Shown: positions 54,113 to 64,000 of the stretch, piece after piece
Layout of the letters: each line of letters begins with the position of its first letter
Position numbering within the stretch: the stretch's first letter is position 1
Assembly (NCBI GenBank): GCA_013397455.1
Contig: VYZB01000340.1
Location: 866,685 to 930,684 of the forward strand
DNA from: Crotophaga sulcirostris
Lineage: Eukaryota; Chordata; Aves; Cuculiformes; Crotophagidae
Direction: 5' to 3'
DNA length: 64,000 nt
The notes under the pieces: model-generated
Databases searched by the model: none
What the model was told of the DNA's origin: nothing
What the model saw: only the letters and a program-made list of their open reading frames with translations
Made by a program: the position numbers and the translations under genes

Positions 54113-55350
54113 GTAATTCAAGCATGTATAAAAATCTGTAGTCTTTAATAACACAACGCACATTTGTAAACAGAGTTAATAACAAACATCTGGCAAGTAC
54201 TGCCCCTAAATAATTCACTAAGCCAAATTTCTCATACACATGCTATCATTTGGTAAAATTTGTAGAGATTACTTAGCAGTTGCTTAATATTTAGTTAATT
54301 TACCCTTTTTTAATTGGAGGGAAGGAAGTGAAAGTTTTAAATTAAAGTTGCGGATTAATATAATTTCATTATTGGCAGAACAAATACAAGGAGCTGTATA
54401 TTGGAATACTCTTCCTTTGAAAGGACTCATCATGCTAATCCAAGCTTTCACAATCCACAAAGGAGAATATAATGGTTATGATGTAACCCGTCATATCTTT
54501 ATCCTAAACTAGAATCAGCTTTTACACTTGTCCAGTCCTTCTCTGGCTTTGTAAAACTGCTGGCCAATGTACTAACCCACAAGTTATCCTTGGCAGGCCC
54601 TGTCTCTTAATTACTGGACTGGGACCATTGCCTCATTTCATGGCAGCTGTCAGGCAGTATCTGGCTGCTAATTGCCTTTTACCATCATTGACTAGAAGTA
54701 ATTTGAAAAAATAGACTCAGATGTGAAAAGGTTTCACAAATAATCTTCCCTTCTCTATCTAACTTTATAACATAAAGCTTTTTTAAAATGTCATTATTCG
54801 GTAGCATATAACAATAGATAATCAACATTTAATGGCCATCCTATGAGGCAAATAAAAAATAGCACAATCTTAAACCTGCTGCTACTATTTTTCTGTTATT
54901 AAAGGATTCTCAACAGTCCTCATTTAGCAGATTTTCAGATTTTATCTAATTACAATTCTTAATATTTGCAATTTTTTTAATACATGTACTTTACAGATTT
55001 CTATCAGGAGACACAACCCTGCAGTTCTGGTAGTTATTTCCAGTTCATTTAGTAATGATACATGGTATTTTGTAGTATGAGAATAAATCAATATTTGCAT
55101 CCAGAGATAATTTAAATTGTTTTCTTTTGTATCTTTGCTCTGATCAATGATGCCACTATGAATTTTGGTTTTCCTTTCTGTTGTTACTCACTTTCTTATT
55201 TTAGTGAGATATGCACAAGGAAAAAATATTTAGCATAATGTCCAAGGAGAAAACCAGAATCCTTTCACTGAAACATTATTCAGTGCCTCTGTATAATCAT
55301 ATACATATTTATATGTCTTAATCTCTTTTCTTTTTCCTCTCTTCACCAAG
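54113..55350 (+). other. DLGAP2: Intron E-F (1.2 kb)
   Basis: A short intron of 1,238 bases, AT-rich. It includes a patch at about 54590-54700 with mixed composition (catggcagctgtcaggcagt, E-box CAGCTG, followed by gctaattgcc). No repeat or gene was seen. Confidence 0.8.
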
Positions 55351-55766
55351 ACATGGACGATTCAAGCGCTCAAACAGTGTAACAGCAGCTGTCCAAGCTG
55401 ACCTGGAACTGGAGGGCTTTCCAGGACATATCACCATGGAGGACAAGGGACTTCAGTTTGGCTCGTCGTTTCAGCAGCACTCAGAGCCCAGCACGCCCAC
55501 CCAATACAGTGCAGTCAGAACTGTAAGGACACAGGGACTGTTCAGTTACAGAGAAGATTATAGGACCCCAGTGGACACCTCAAACCTTCCACCACCGGAA
55601 CCCTGGCTAGAGCCAGCCATTGAGACAGTAGAGACTGGTCGAATGTCTCCTTGTCGACGGGATGGATCTTGGTTTATGAAGTTGCTACATACTGAAACTA
55701 AGAGAATGGAAGGATGGTGTAAAGAAATGGAAAGAGAAGCAGAAGAAAATGATCTTTCTGAAGAAA
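55351..55766 (+). CDS. DLGAP2: DLGAP2 exon F (start of C-terminal GH1 domain)
   Basis: This 416-nt exon enters at phase 2 (Arg codon shared with exon E) after a strong pyrimidine-rich ccaag acceptor and leaves at phase 1 into gtaaga. It encodes 138 codons plus flanking bases: HGRFKRSNSVTAAVQADLEL, then EGFPGHIT, then EDKGLQFGSSFQQHSEPSTP, then YREDYRTPVDTSNLPPPEPW, and finally RRDGSWFMKLLHTETKRMEG and WCKEMEREAEENDLSEE. The last block, from about residue 108, is the opening helix of the GKAP-homology GH1 domain and continues in the next, unseen exon; in mammals the frame goes on as ILGK. FKRSNSVTAAVQADL is conserved across DLGAPs. If the donor were not used, 12 further codons would be read to a stop at 55802-55804. 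Confidence 0.96.
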
Positions 55767-58700
55767 GTAAGAACATTTCAGTATCTTTTCTTATAGGTGT
55801 CTGATAAAATAAGAAATCTCTTTGGATAAAGTTGTGGTCTTAATTTTTTCCTTACTCATTTTGTAGTACCAAAGTCACTCTACAGAACCATTATATGATG
55901 CAAGACCCCTGCAATTGGTTGTGCAAACTGGCATTTCCCAGAGTAAGATTTTGTAAAAATAGTTGAGGACCCAGCTATAGAGTCAAGTGCAGGTCAGTCA
56001 GGTATTAAATACAACTTAAATGGTGCAATAGCTCCATCCACAGCTCCAACTCTGACATAATCTTTCCACTCACTTCTGTGGCTCCAGTGCTTGACCCTTT
56101 GCCAGAGCACACAAGGTGGTTCTATGTGAACATTTTTTTGCCATTTTCCTGAAACCTGATAATTTACCTCTTATTAATGAACAGTCATTTTTAATTTTAT
56201 TTTCATTCCTTTACAGGCACGTCTGCCTATCATAAAGGCTCTGTTGGAAGAACAGAAAGGAATAGGCAAGAACAATAGTTAAAGCAGTCCTGGAGTTGCA
56301 CAGGCACATATGCACAATTAGATAATTCAGCTGCATTTTCTTATTACAGTTTTGACAAGAATCATTATTATTCTCTCATGTCCTGTGGACACCTTGAAAG
56401 GAGTGATGGGATAAAGTGAAAAATAATGTAGACTATTTTGGAACAAGATCCAAGCCAGCACTAATGATAGTAATATATCAAAGTGGTCCTAGCACTCAGT
56501 AGCCAGCTCCCTGTGATTCCCTCTGAGGTCAATTATCCTTGTTCTTCAGGCTCAGTTTTATAAATATTTCAATCCCTGCCAATCTGAATTATTGTCTCAG
56601 ACGAGATTTTCTCAGATCACGAATTAGTTCATATTAAGTTTTCTTACTAGCATCTTTTCCTACACTCTCACAAATCTCACCATCACCTCCGAGTACTCTT
56701 TCCTGATTGTCTTCTTTCCCCCTCAATGAGTTCTTGCTATGATCTACCCTCAGGTCTTGGGCCAGGCCTGCATGGTGACTAAAAGGTCAATTTCTATTTC
56801 TTGCACTGAACATTATAAAAGAAAGAATGTCTATGTTTTTATATCATTATTTTTTATTTTACAGTCATATTTCTCCACAATAACAGGCACATGTTTGCCA
56901 AGTAACAAATAGGATTTGGGATGGAGGAGAGCATAAGGTTGTTTTTCTTCCTGCAGCCTCTAGTGTTTTCTGGGATGTAGGTTTTTGTCCTTATTTTCAT
57001 CATGGCAGAGCTGAGTTGCGAATTTTCCCTTTGCATGGATACTGTGAAGACTTTAATACCCTCCTAGGGGCCATTAAAGTACAGATAATAAAATATTTTG
57101 CTTTCCTTAGCCTGTGTGAGGATTTCCAGGCTTTCTTTAATAATGGTAGTTTTTTAATAATTTTTACTCTCATTTTTCAATTCCTCAAATCTTTGCACTG
57201 CTGAATACTAATATTTCTCTGCCATCATTAAGTAGCCCAAAGCATCTGCTTCCAAGGTTGCCTATTACTGCTGTGGGGACATCAGTGCTTACGATCTGAA
57301 GCAGAAGTTCAAAGAGCTAAGTTTTAATCTCCTTGGAAAGGGTAAAATTATTAGGGAGAAAAGGGGAGTAAAAGACAGGTTTTGGACCCCTCTCCCTAGG
57401 AGGTCAGTGTGGAGTCTGCAGGCAAGGGGTAGACTTTTCCTACCTCATCTCTCTGCAAACTCTTCCTCATGCTCAGCCCTAAACAAATCTGCTGCCACAT
57501 GAAATGAGCAATGGAAACGCTCCCATGTCAGTACTCCTCTCTCACTTGGAGACACAGATAGGGTGTTAGCAGTGTTATTCTCTGGAATGTGAAGCTGTGT
57601 ACTATGTTAGAAAAACTTGGAGGAGCTGATTTTAGCTGACTACCTGTTCCCAGGTGCAGAACTGCTCTCCCTCCCACCATGTGAAGCTGTGCTCCTGCAC
57701 TTCAGAAACACCTTGTCGCATGGGTAAACAGCAATTAGGAAGACAGCCTTCAGTGGATTTTACAGATGACATGAAGACAAATTGGACTTCAGTAATTTTT
57801 ATTAATATTGAGAGTTAATGATACTCTTTTAACATTTCAGTCAGAAAACAGAACAGAATATCAGTATTTTGTATTTTCACGTTTGCAGAGTGACTCTACT
57901 CTGTAAGAGAAAATGAAGGAGCAATTCCCTGAAGACAGAGTTACTAAAACACAACTGAAATGGACCTTTGAAATCTCCTTTTTAAAGTAATCAAAATAGG
58001 TTAATTACTTGTGTTTGGGGAACATTTTGGCGTCACTAAGAAGTTAGATAAATTATTATACATCTATATAGAATATGGAAAATCTGATGTTTGTCTTCAG
58101 CTGATTGTCAAAAGTGACACCCAGACTTCTGATTTTCCATTTTATGTCATTTCAAGATCTTCCTCCAATACTTTCCAAATTGCATTATCTTTGAAATGGC
58201 ATCCTTTCACCTAATATAGCTTAAATGAAGTACAATGAAGTTATCCAATAATTATTTTCACTGAATGAATGAGCTGCACAGCATTTTAAAATTTCAGTGT
58301 GAATAATTTTTTTCCTGTTGAGCCTTTGATATGTTTTGTAACCCCAGTTTGAGCTAGGGGGGTTGAAAGGTACGTATAAACAAGAACTGAAGTTTAATGA
58401 TACCCCAGCATGAAATGTATCTTGACATATATAAGCGTTTGGCAGTTCCCTAAAGAAAATGGGGAAGCCAGAAGAAACTAAATCTGTTTTTCCATCTTCC
58501 AGCAGGACCTGCTATTCCCAAAACACTTCACAGCAAAGTTTGCACATTCAAACTGTCATTGTTAATGCTGAATCATTTATTTTTGGCCTGGGTATATTAA
58601 TTGTACCTGAAGACCAAATATAGCTTTGCGTCTCCTAGGAGAAGGCTGTCTTTATGATACCACCTCTATTTTGTTTTAATCACAGGAAGAGTTAAAATAG

Positions 58701-59105
58701 AACTGCATTTTAGATAACAGTTTCATTTTCTGTGTTAACACAATAGCCCTGAGATCACAGAAAGCTGTCTGATTGCTGTATTGATTTTTTCTTTCAGTGT
58801 AGCTTTTCTCCCATAATGTTGTTTTAAGAACTTCACTCATCAGGTCTTAGAAAAGAAGATAATCATTGCAGCAAAAATAATCTCTCTCTTTTTTTTTTTC
58901 ACAGAATTTGTTTATTTGATCAGTTGCCATGAATTGTGTTTTGGAGTCTCTGAAAAGTTCTTATATTGTTTGTGGGGGCAGTTGTTTGTGCTCTCGGTGT
59001 TTATTATAACATAGATAGATAGATGGATAGACAGATAGGCAGATAGATAGATAGACAGATAAATAGATAGATACAAGGACAGACAGACAAACAGACAGGA
59101 AGATC

Positions 59106-59146
<41 letters not shown>

Positions 59147-62100
59147 AATATAAATGTGGCTGTAACTGTTCCCAGGGTAAGTCGTCTGATCATTTGCACT
59201 AGCGTGGTGCCTTCAAGCCAAGATATGTGTTTCTCAAGGGTGCTGACTGATGTTTCAGTTTTACACCCTGAAAATTGTGTTTTGCTATTACTGGTGTGTA
59301 GGTGATGACCAGAAAAACACTCTGTTGTCACAAAGCTATTGAAGACCAAGAAGGCCAGGACTCTGCCACCCCCCCGTGAGCTCTGTGGTGGGAGCAGGGA
59401 TTCTGGCAGAGGCAGGGGGAGAGCGGGCGAGCCACAGGTGCTGCCCACAGCTTGTAGGCATGGGCTGCCAGAGGGAAGCAGAAAATATCCTGGGCTTCTG
59501 AATGCCACGTGTTTGGCTACAAAAATATTTCAGTACATAAGTCAAATGGAAAACAGCCACACAGACTTTACTCACATATAAAATCCTTAGATAAATGCAA
59601 AAAATTAGCAGGAGTATAAACTGTGCCAGCAGAAAGGTTGTTTTGCTGGTATCTTCTGCATCAACATTAGGAGCTCTGCTGGCATTGCTACATAGTAAAG
59701 GGATCTCTAGTGAGAAAAAAAGGGCATTAGATAGTATGAGAGCTCAAAATATCACCCTTCTCTCCCCTTTCCCCTCCATTCCATGGATGCTAAATTTTAC
59801 CTTGATAATATTTTGGCTGATCCATAGTAGTGCAACGGCTTTACTAACATGGCCGAACAGTAACAGAAAACATAGAGTTAAATCTCCCATACTTAAAAAA
59901 AAAAACAACAAACCCTCACATCCAATTTAATTTAGTATATTCATCAATTAATCATCCACAAAAGCTTTCACAAGTGTTTGACCAAATATGGGTTATCCTT
60001 TAACCAAAGAGAAATTACTGACATAATTTCCTAATACTTTTCACAAACCTAACCTTCAGGAACTATTGAAATTTAAATTTGGAGTGTCATGAATGACTAC
60101 AGAATGTCTCAATTGCCCTGAAACCCTCTTTAAAATCTAGAAAACATGGTTCCATAGTGTGGAATCTGAGAAGTCCTCCTAGCATTGATATTGTTCTGCT
60201 GAAGTTTTCTCCTCATGGAACTCAACTCCATTGAGTTGAAAAAATTTGCACTAAGTCCCAGTCAGTGCACAAGGTTCCCGTTGCCCTACCTACCCCTCAG
60301 AGCACTGCCTGCTGGTAGCTGTGCTGTCGTCTCACTCTGAACATTATAAAATTATTATTGTACCTGTGTGTTGATAGTGAAAAACATGTATTCCTAAAGA
60401 TTACTAATTTAGATTTAAAGATTAGATAAATATCATGCCCTTCTTTGAGAGAGGAGGATGAACTAAATGCCAGTTTGAATATTTTTTCCAGGCATATTTT
60501 CTGAGATTGTTTGTGGAGCAATGTATTTATGAGTATAGGAAAAAAAAACGGAACAATCAAATGGAATGAAAATTTAAATTAAAACACATCATTTAAATAA
60601 ACAGTAATGAATGCCAGAAACAGATTGATTGAAGTAGTTTCTCATTGCTGGTGCAGCAGTGACACAATTGAGCAAAGCTTTTAACCTGTCAAGAATAGAG
60701 TTACAGCAATCCGACTGCGATCTTGGTTTCATAAATATAGATCTAACTTTTCCCTCTCCACCTTTGTGATAAGACACCATTTTCAATTACAATATTTTTC
60801 AGAATTTCTCAAGCAGTGCAACATGTATATATTACTTGCAATTTTGCAATATGCTTATTGCAGAGGAAAAGACACCATTGTGTTAGTTGTGCATGTTGTA
60901 TACCAGCAATTTACAGAATCTCTATCCAGGATATAAATCCTGAATCTGCTGCTTCTGAAGTCATGGTCAGGGTTTTGTGTAACTTCAGAGTAGAAGCCAT
61001 ACAGGAACATACAAAAATGGAGTGCTTCATATGCTTCAAACAGGAGCAGAATTAAGGTTGTGTGACTCTTTCCTGACATGCAAGTAAATATAACATTATC
61101 TTAATGGAAGGAGGTATAAGGATTATATGTAAATTATATATATTTGTGTGTATTGGTAGATTTTTATCATCATTTATTTACAAGCAAAATCTTATAGGCA
61201 TCACCAAACATCTCAATCTCTCCAGTCTCTAACATTCATCGTTCTTTCATGGAGATAATCAATCTGCACTCATCAGAATAATTCCCCAATGCATGAAATT
61301 AATAACAAGGCTTTGGCTGTCTATTAATATTGTGCTAAAGATTATGAATTGAAGTGTTTTAATACTTTAATTTAATTACAGCAAAGCAGAGTAGCATGAA
61401 TATGAGAGATTCTAACTTCTATGTTTTATTACATTTGATTTACTTATTGAAATGGAAATAGAGTTAGATCTTTAGTAAGTGGTAGGGCTGTAATTATACA
61501 TGTGTATTCACCACTGTGACTCAGTAACACGTGCAGTTAACCCAGAACTACTGTGTTTTACATCCCCAGTGGGTATGTATCACAGCAAAATGCTGCATTG
61601 CCAGTGCTTAAGCCTGGTCTGGTCTGACTGGGCTTTAAATCACCAATGCTTGTTGACATGATCCTTCAGGATAATGGATATAAGACAAAGTTTTATTTAA
61701 TATGAGGTTTGGGGTAACTAGAAAATATCAGCCATATACATATTCGATTTTTCTGCAGCAGGGCCAAAACCAGTGCCCTTTTCCCAGGCTATATATTTAA
61801 GCTGTGAACAATAAAATTCAGTGGAGGAAACTAAAACTAAACTTCCTTCACTGTGAGACAAGCACTACAACCATCTGCCTACGCAGTCATCCTCACTCTC
61901 TCTCTCTGTCCAGTGAATAGTTGAACATAGGGTTAGAACAGCCAATGTCAGGGACCTGCTACAGCAGAATTCCTCATCCTGGCAAAAAAACACTCTGACC
62001 CCACACTCAGAGTTTGTCTTTATATCCTGAGCTGCAGAGCACCAAGGGAAAAGGTGGATCCATGTCTGTTTGTTGCTGCCTTTATTAAAAAAATGCTGAA

Positions 62101-64000
62101 AATGAAATGAAAGCAATTTTTTTTCAGATCAAATGAAACAGTTCTTTTTTATTTAGGCTTTTATATGTTTGTTCAGGTTTTAACACCCAAAACGTTGTTT
62201 TCCACATGCCAATAACTCCATAGGGAAAAGTGAGGGGGTTGGTTATCAAAAACCCTGAACCAGTTAAAATGCTTTATTTCATTTGGTCAACAAAACAAAA
62301 ACAAACACCCCAGTGAATTATTCATGCAGCCCTGAACCACTTAACCCTTTCACAAATGGATGCCACACCGGACTGATGAATTATGCATACTGCTGTTTCA
62401 TTTAGTGTTGTGGCAAAGCTGTACAGTTTGTCTAACACAAAATGGAATAGAGTTTAACTACAACTCTATGTATTAACACATGCTTAGAAAGCTACAGTGT
62501 TTGTATTTTTCCACAGAACTGAAACCTAAAACTTCCAAATTATCTCTTGCTGCTACTTGTGGTTAAGCAGGTGTTTCATTGGTCAAGAGAAAACAGAATT
62601 AAAATGTAATACCTAATACCAAAATACTGTTTTCACATGCCACTCTATCCACTTCTAGACTTATTCTAAATAACAAAAAAAGGTAAAACCCTGCCAGACT
62701 TCAATGTTTTGTGTATGACAGGCTGCAAATCAGTTCTGCTGTATGACTGCAGCTTCATTCCACACACTGCATCCTGTTTGAATTATCAGTTTGGTTTCCT
62801 CAAACTGGATTAAAAGACATCAGCATAATTCCTGTCTCACCCCTGCCCCTACCTCTCTCTGTCTTTACCCTAAACATTATTTAAATATCTGGAAATTCTC
62901 CAGATAAAATCAGTCTTCCATTGAAACCCCATCTTATAATGCTTTTTAAAGTGTTGCTTTTTCAGCATAGAGATAGATGTGGAGGAAAGGAAGTGCAGGA
63001 ACTGATGTGTAGGAAGAAGGCGTAGGAAAGTTTATCACTGCCTACCAAAGCAAAATGTGGGAGTTCTGTAGGAGTGAGTTTTCTAGGGATAAGCCAGTGC
63101 CCTCAGACACTGCAGTCAATAGAAAGAAATAGGCATCTCTAGGAAGAGATTCAGCTCATCTAAAAATAAGAACCTAACATGACTGAGCAGATGAGCTCAG
63201 ATTACTGATTATAGAGCATCCAGAAATCTTGATGTGAGCAGATGACTGTTGGAAGCAAAGTCAAGTGAAATTAAGTTGGGCCCTTTCCCCAGTGCTTATG
63301 CACACTGTAAGTGGCAAGTACATTGACAGTGGGGAAAGCCCAATGAACCATTGATGCTGATCACAGTTCAGCAAGGTCCTGGAGCACCTGCTTGTGTCCC
63401 ACTTTGTCTGAAGCTCCTGTGCTTAGAACTTTGTGTATTTTCCTGGGTAGGCAACCTGCCACTCCTTATGAGGGTACCAAGATGATTCCTTTGAGGATCT
63501 CATCCTTATGGTAGCAGCATCTTATTTTATAGTTTGATGTATTACCCTTGCCCCAGAACAGACAGGATAAAGAGAGCTCACCCAGGGGTCATCCACACTG
63601 AGTGAAGTCATTTGTGATTGCAGAACTAGAAGATATTTTCTAAGGCACATGTAAAGCTTCCTTTGACATCAGAGGAAACAGGCATCTAACTGGTTCTTGA
63701 GGCAAGATTTTCAACAGCTTTCCATTTACATGAAAAAGTGTAAAAGGGGGTGGAGCATGTCATGTACTTTGAAATTTAAGATTGTTCTCAAAAACATACG
63801 TAAGTATGTCCATTTCAGGAAACAGTTTATATTCCCTTGGATTTTTTCTACCTCCTTGAGTAAATACAGTCGTAGCTGTTTGGAGTTATTAATATATCAT
63901 TTTTTATTACCAAAGGATAAGGTGCCACAGAGCTTTCCATTATCTTCATCTTTTTCAAAAATATTTTATGTATATAATCACAAACAGCAAAACCAAATAT
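55767..64000 (+). other. DLGAP2: 5' part of the intron after exon F
   Basis: At least 8,234 bases of intron. The expected next coding block of DLGAP2 (a GH1 segment starting ILGKIR) is not seen, so it lies beyond 64000. It contains the GATA/GACA microsatellite at 59011-59146. The moderately GC-rich patch 59340-59480 gives overlapping chance frames on both strands. No gene is supportable. Confidence 0.8.
59011..59146 (+). repeat. Compound GATA/GACA tetranucleotide microsatellite
   Basis: About 136 bases of imperfect gata units mixed with gaca, ggca and gatc variants. A purer (GATA)n block runs from about 59104 to 59141. On the minus strand it makes the YLSI-repeat section of a 198-codon frame (59508-58912), which is an artefact of the repeat, not a protein. 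The perfect block is probably length-polymorphic. Confidence 0.95.

Larger units (their letters stand above)
1..64000 (+). other. DLGAP2: DLGAP2 gene body, internal part (six exons and their introns)
   Basis: All convincing coding sequence belongs to one plus-strand gene. Six exons (4332-4543, 20138-20285, 23805-24024, 43065-43414, 54027-54112, 55351-55766) total 1432 nt. Their phases match at every junction, giving an open frame of 477 codons plus one base. The product matches DLGAP2 rather than DLGAP1, 3 or 4: diagnostic segments are LLKSIGQRPLGDHQ, GLREYHSVGVQVEDEKRHGR and LELEGFPGHIT. DLGAP proteins are postsynaptic scaffolds that bind the guanylate-kinase domain of PSD-95-family MAGUKs and, through the extreme C-terminus, the Shank PDZ domain. 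The N-terminal coding exon or exons, the start codon and the promoter are upstream of the window. The rest of the GH1 domain and the C-terminal PDZ ligand are downstream. Paralogue assignment is from remembered family sequences; overall confidence is very high. Confidence 0.96.

Noticed and set aside
56220..56280. Acceptor-like tttacag followed by a short open stretch, considered as the next DLGAP2 exon
   Set aside because: The translation does not resemble the expected GH1 continuation (ILGKIR...) in the required phase.
58912..59508. 198-codon minus-strand frame, longest in the window
   Set aside because: Its middle is the translated GATA/GACA microsatellite (YLSI repeats), which has no stop in that frame; the flanks have no protein resemblance.

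Overview
This window is vertebrate, almost certainly avian, nuclear DNA. It is AT-rich, shows no prokaryotic gene layout, and has short coding blocks with canonical AG/GT borders spread over 51 kb. Its interspersed repeats are of bird type: CR1 LINE fragments ending in the ATTCTATG-like tail, and the remnant of an avian ERVL-type LTR. The repeats cannot settle the species.

One gene explains all the coding sequence. Six plus-strand exons join in frame with no stop to give about 477 codons of DLGAP2 (SAPAP2/GKAP2), a postsynaptic-density scaffold that links PSD-95 guanylate-kinase domains to Shank. Exons, with phase in and out: A 4332-4543 (0/2), B 20138-20285 (2/0), C 23805-24024 (0/1), D 43065-43414 (1/0), E 54027-54112 (0/2), F 55351-55766 (2/1). 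They cover roughly the middle half of the protein: three GK-binding R-x-x-SY repeats (one each in A, B and C), the proline-rich KKTPPPVPPR segment (D), two LC8/dynein-light-chain-like GIQ/GVQV sites (D/E junction and E), and the start of the C-terminal GH1 helical domain (F). The N-terminal exon or exons lie before the window. The exons for the rest of GH1 and the C-terminal PDZ ligand lie after it.

Layout: 1-4331 upstream intron; 4544-20137 intron with a 0.7-kb CR1 near 16.6 kb; 20286-23804 short intron; 24025-43064 longest intron, with two CR1 fragments; 43415-54026 intron with an octamer cluster near 45.7 kb, an LTR remnant at 50.6-51.1 kb and an unidentified minus-strand coding-like stretch beside it; 54113-55350 short intron; 55767-64000 partial last intron with a GATA/GACA microsatellite at 59.0-59.15 kb.

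I saw no second gene, RNA gene, CRISPR array or unknown multi-gene system. The best leads are the exon D/E junction, which creates a dynein-light-chain-like motif that the remembered mammalian DLGAP2 sequence interrupts; the CpG-dense exon D; the octamer cluster; and the unidentified stretch next to the LTR.
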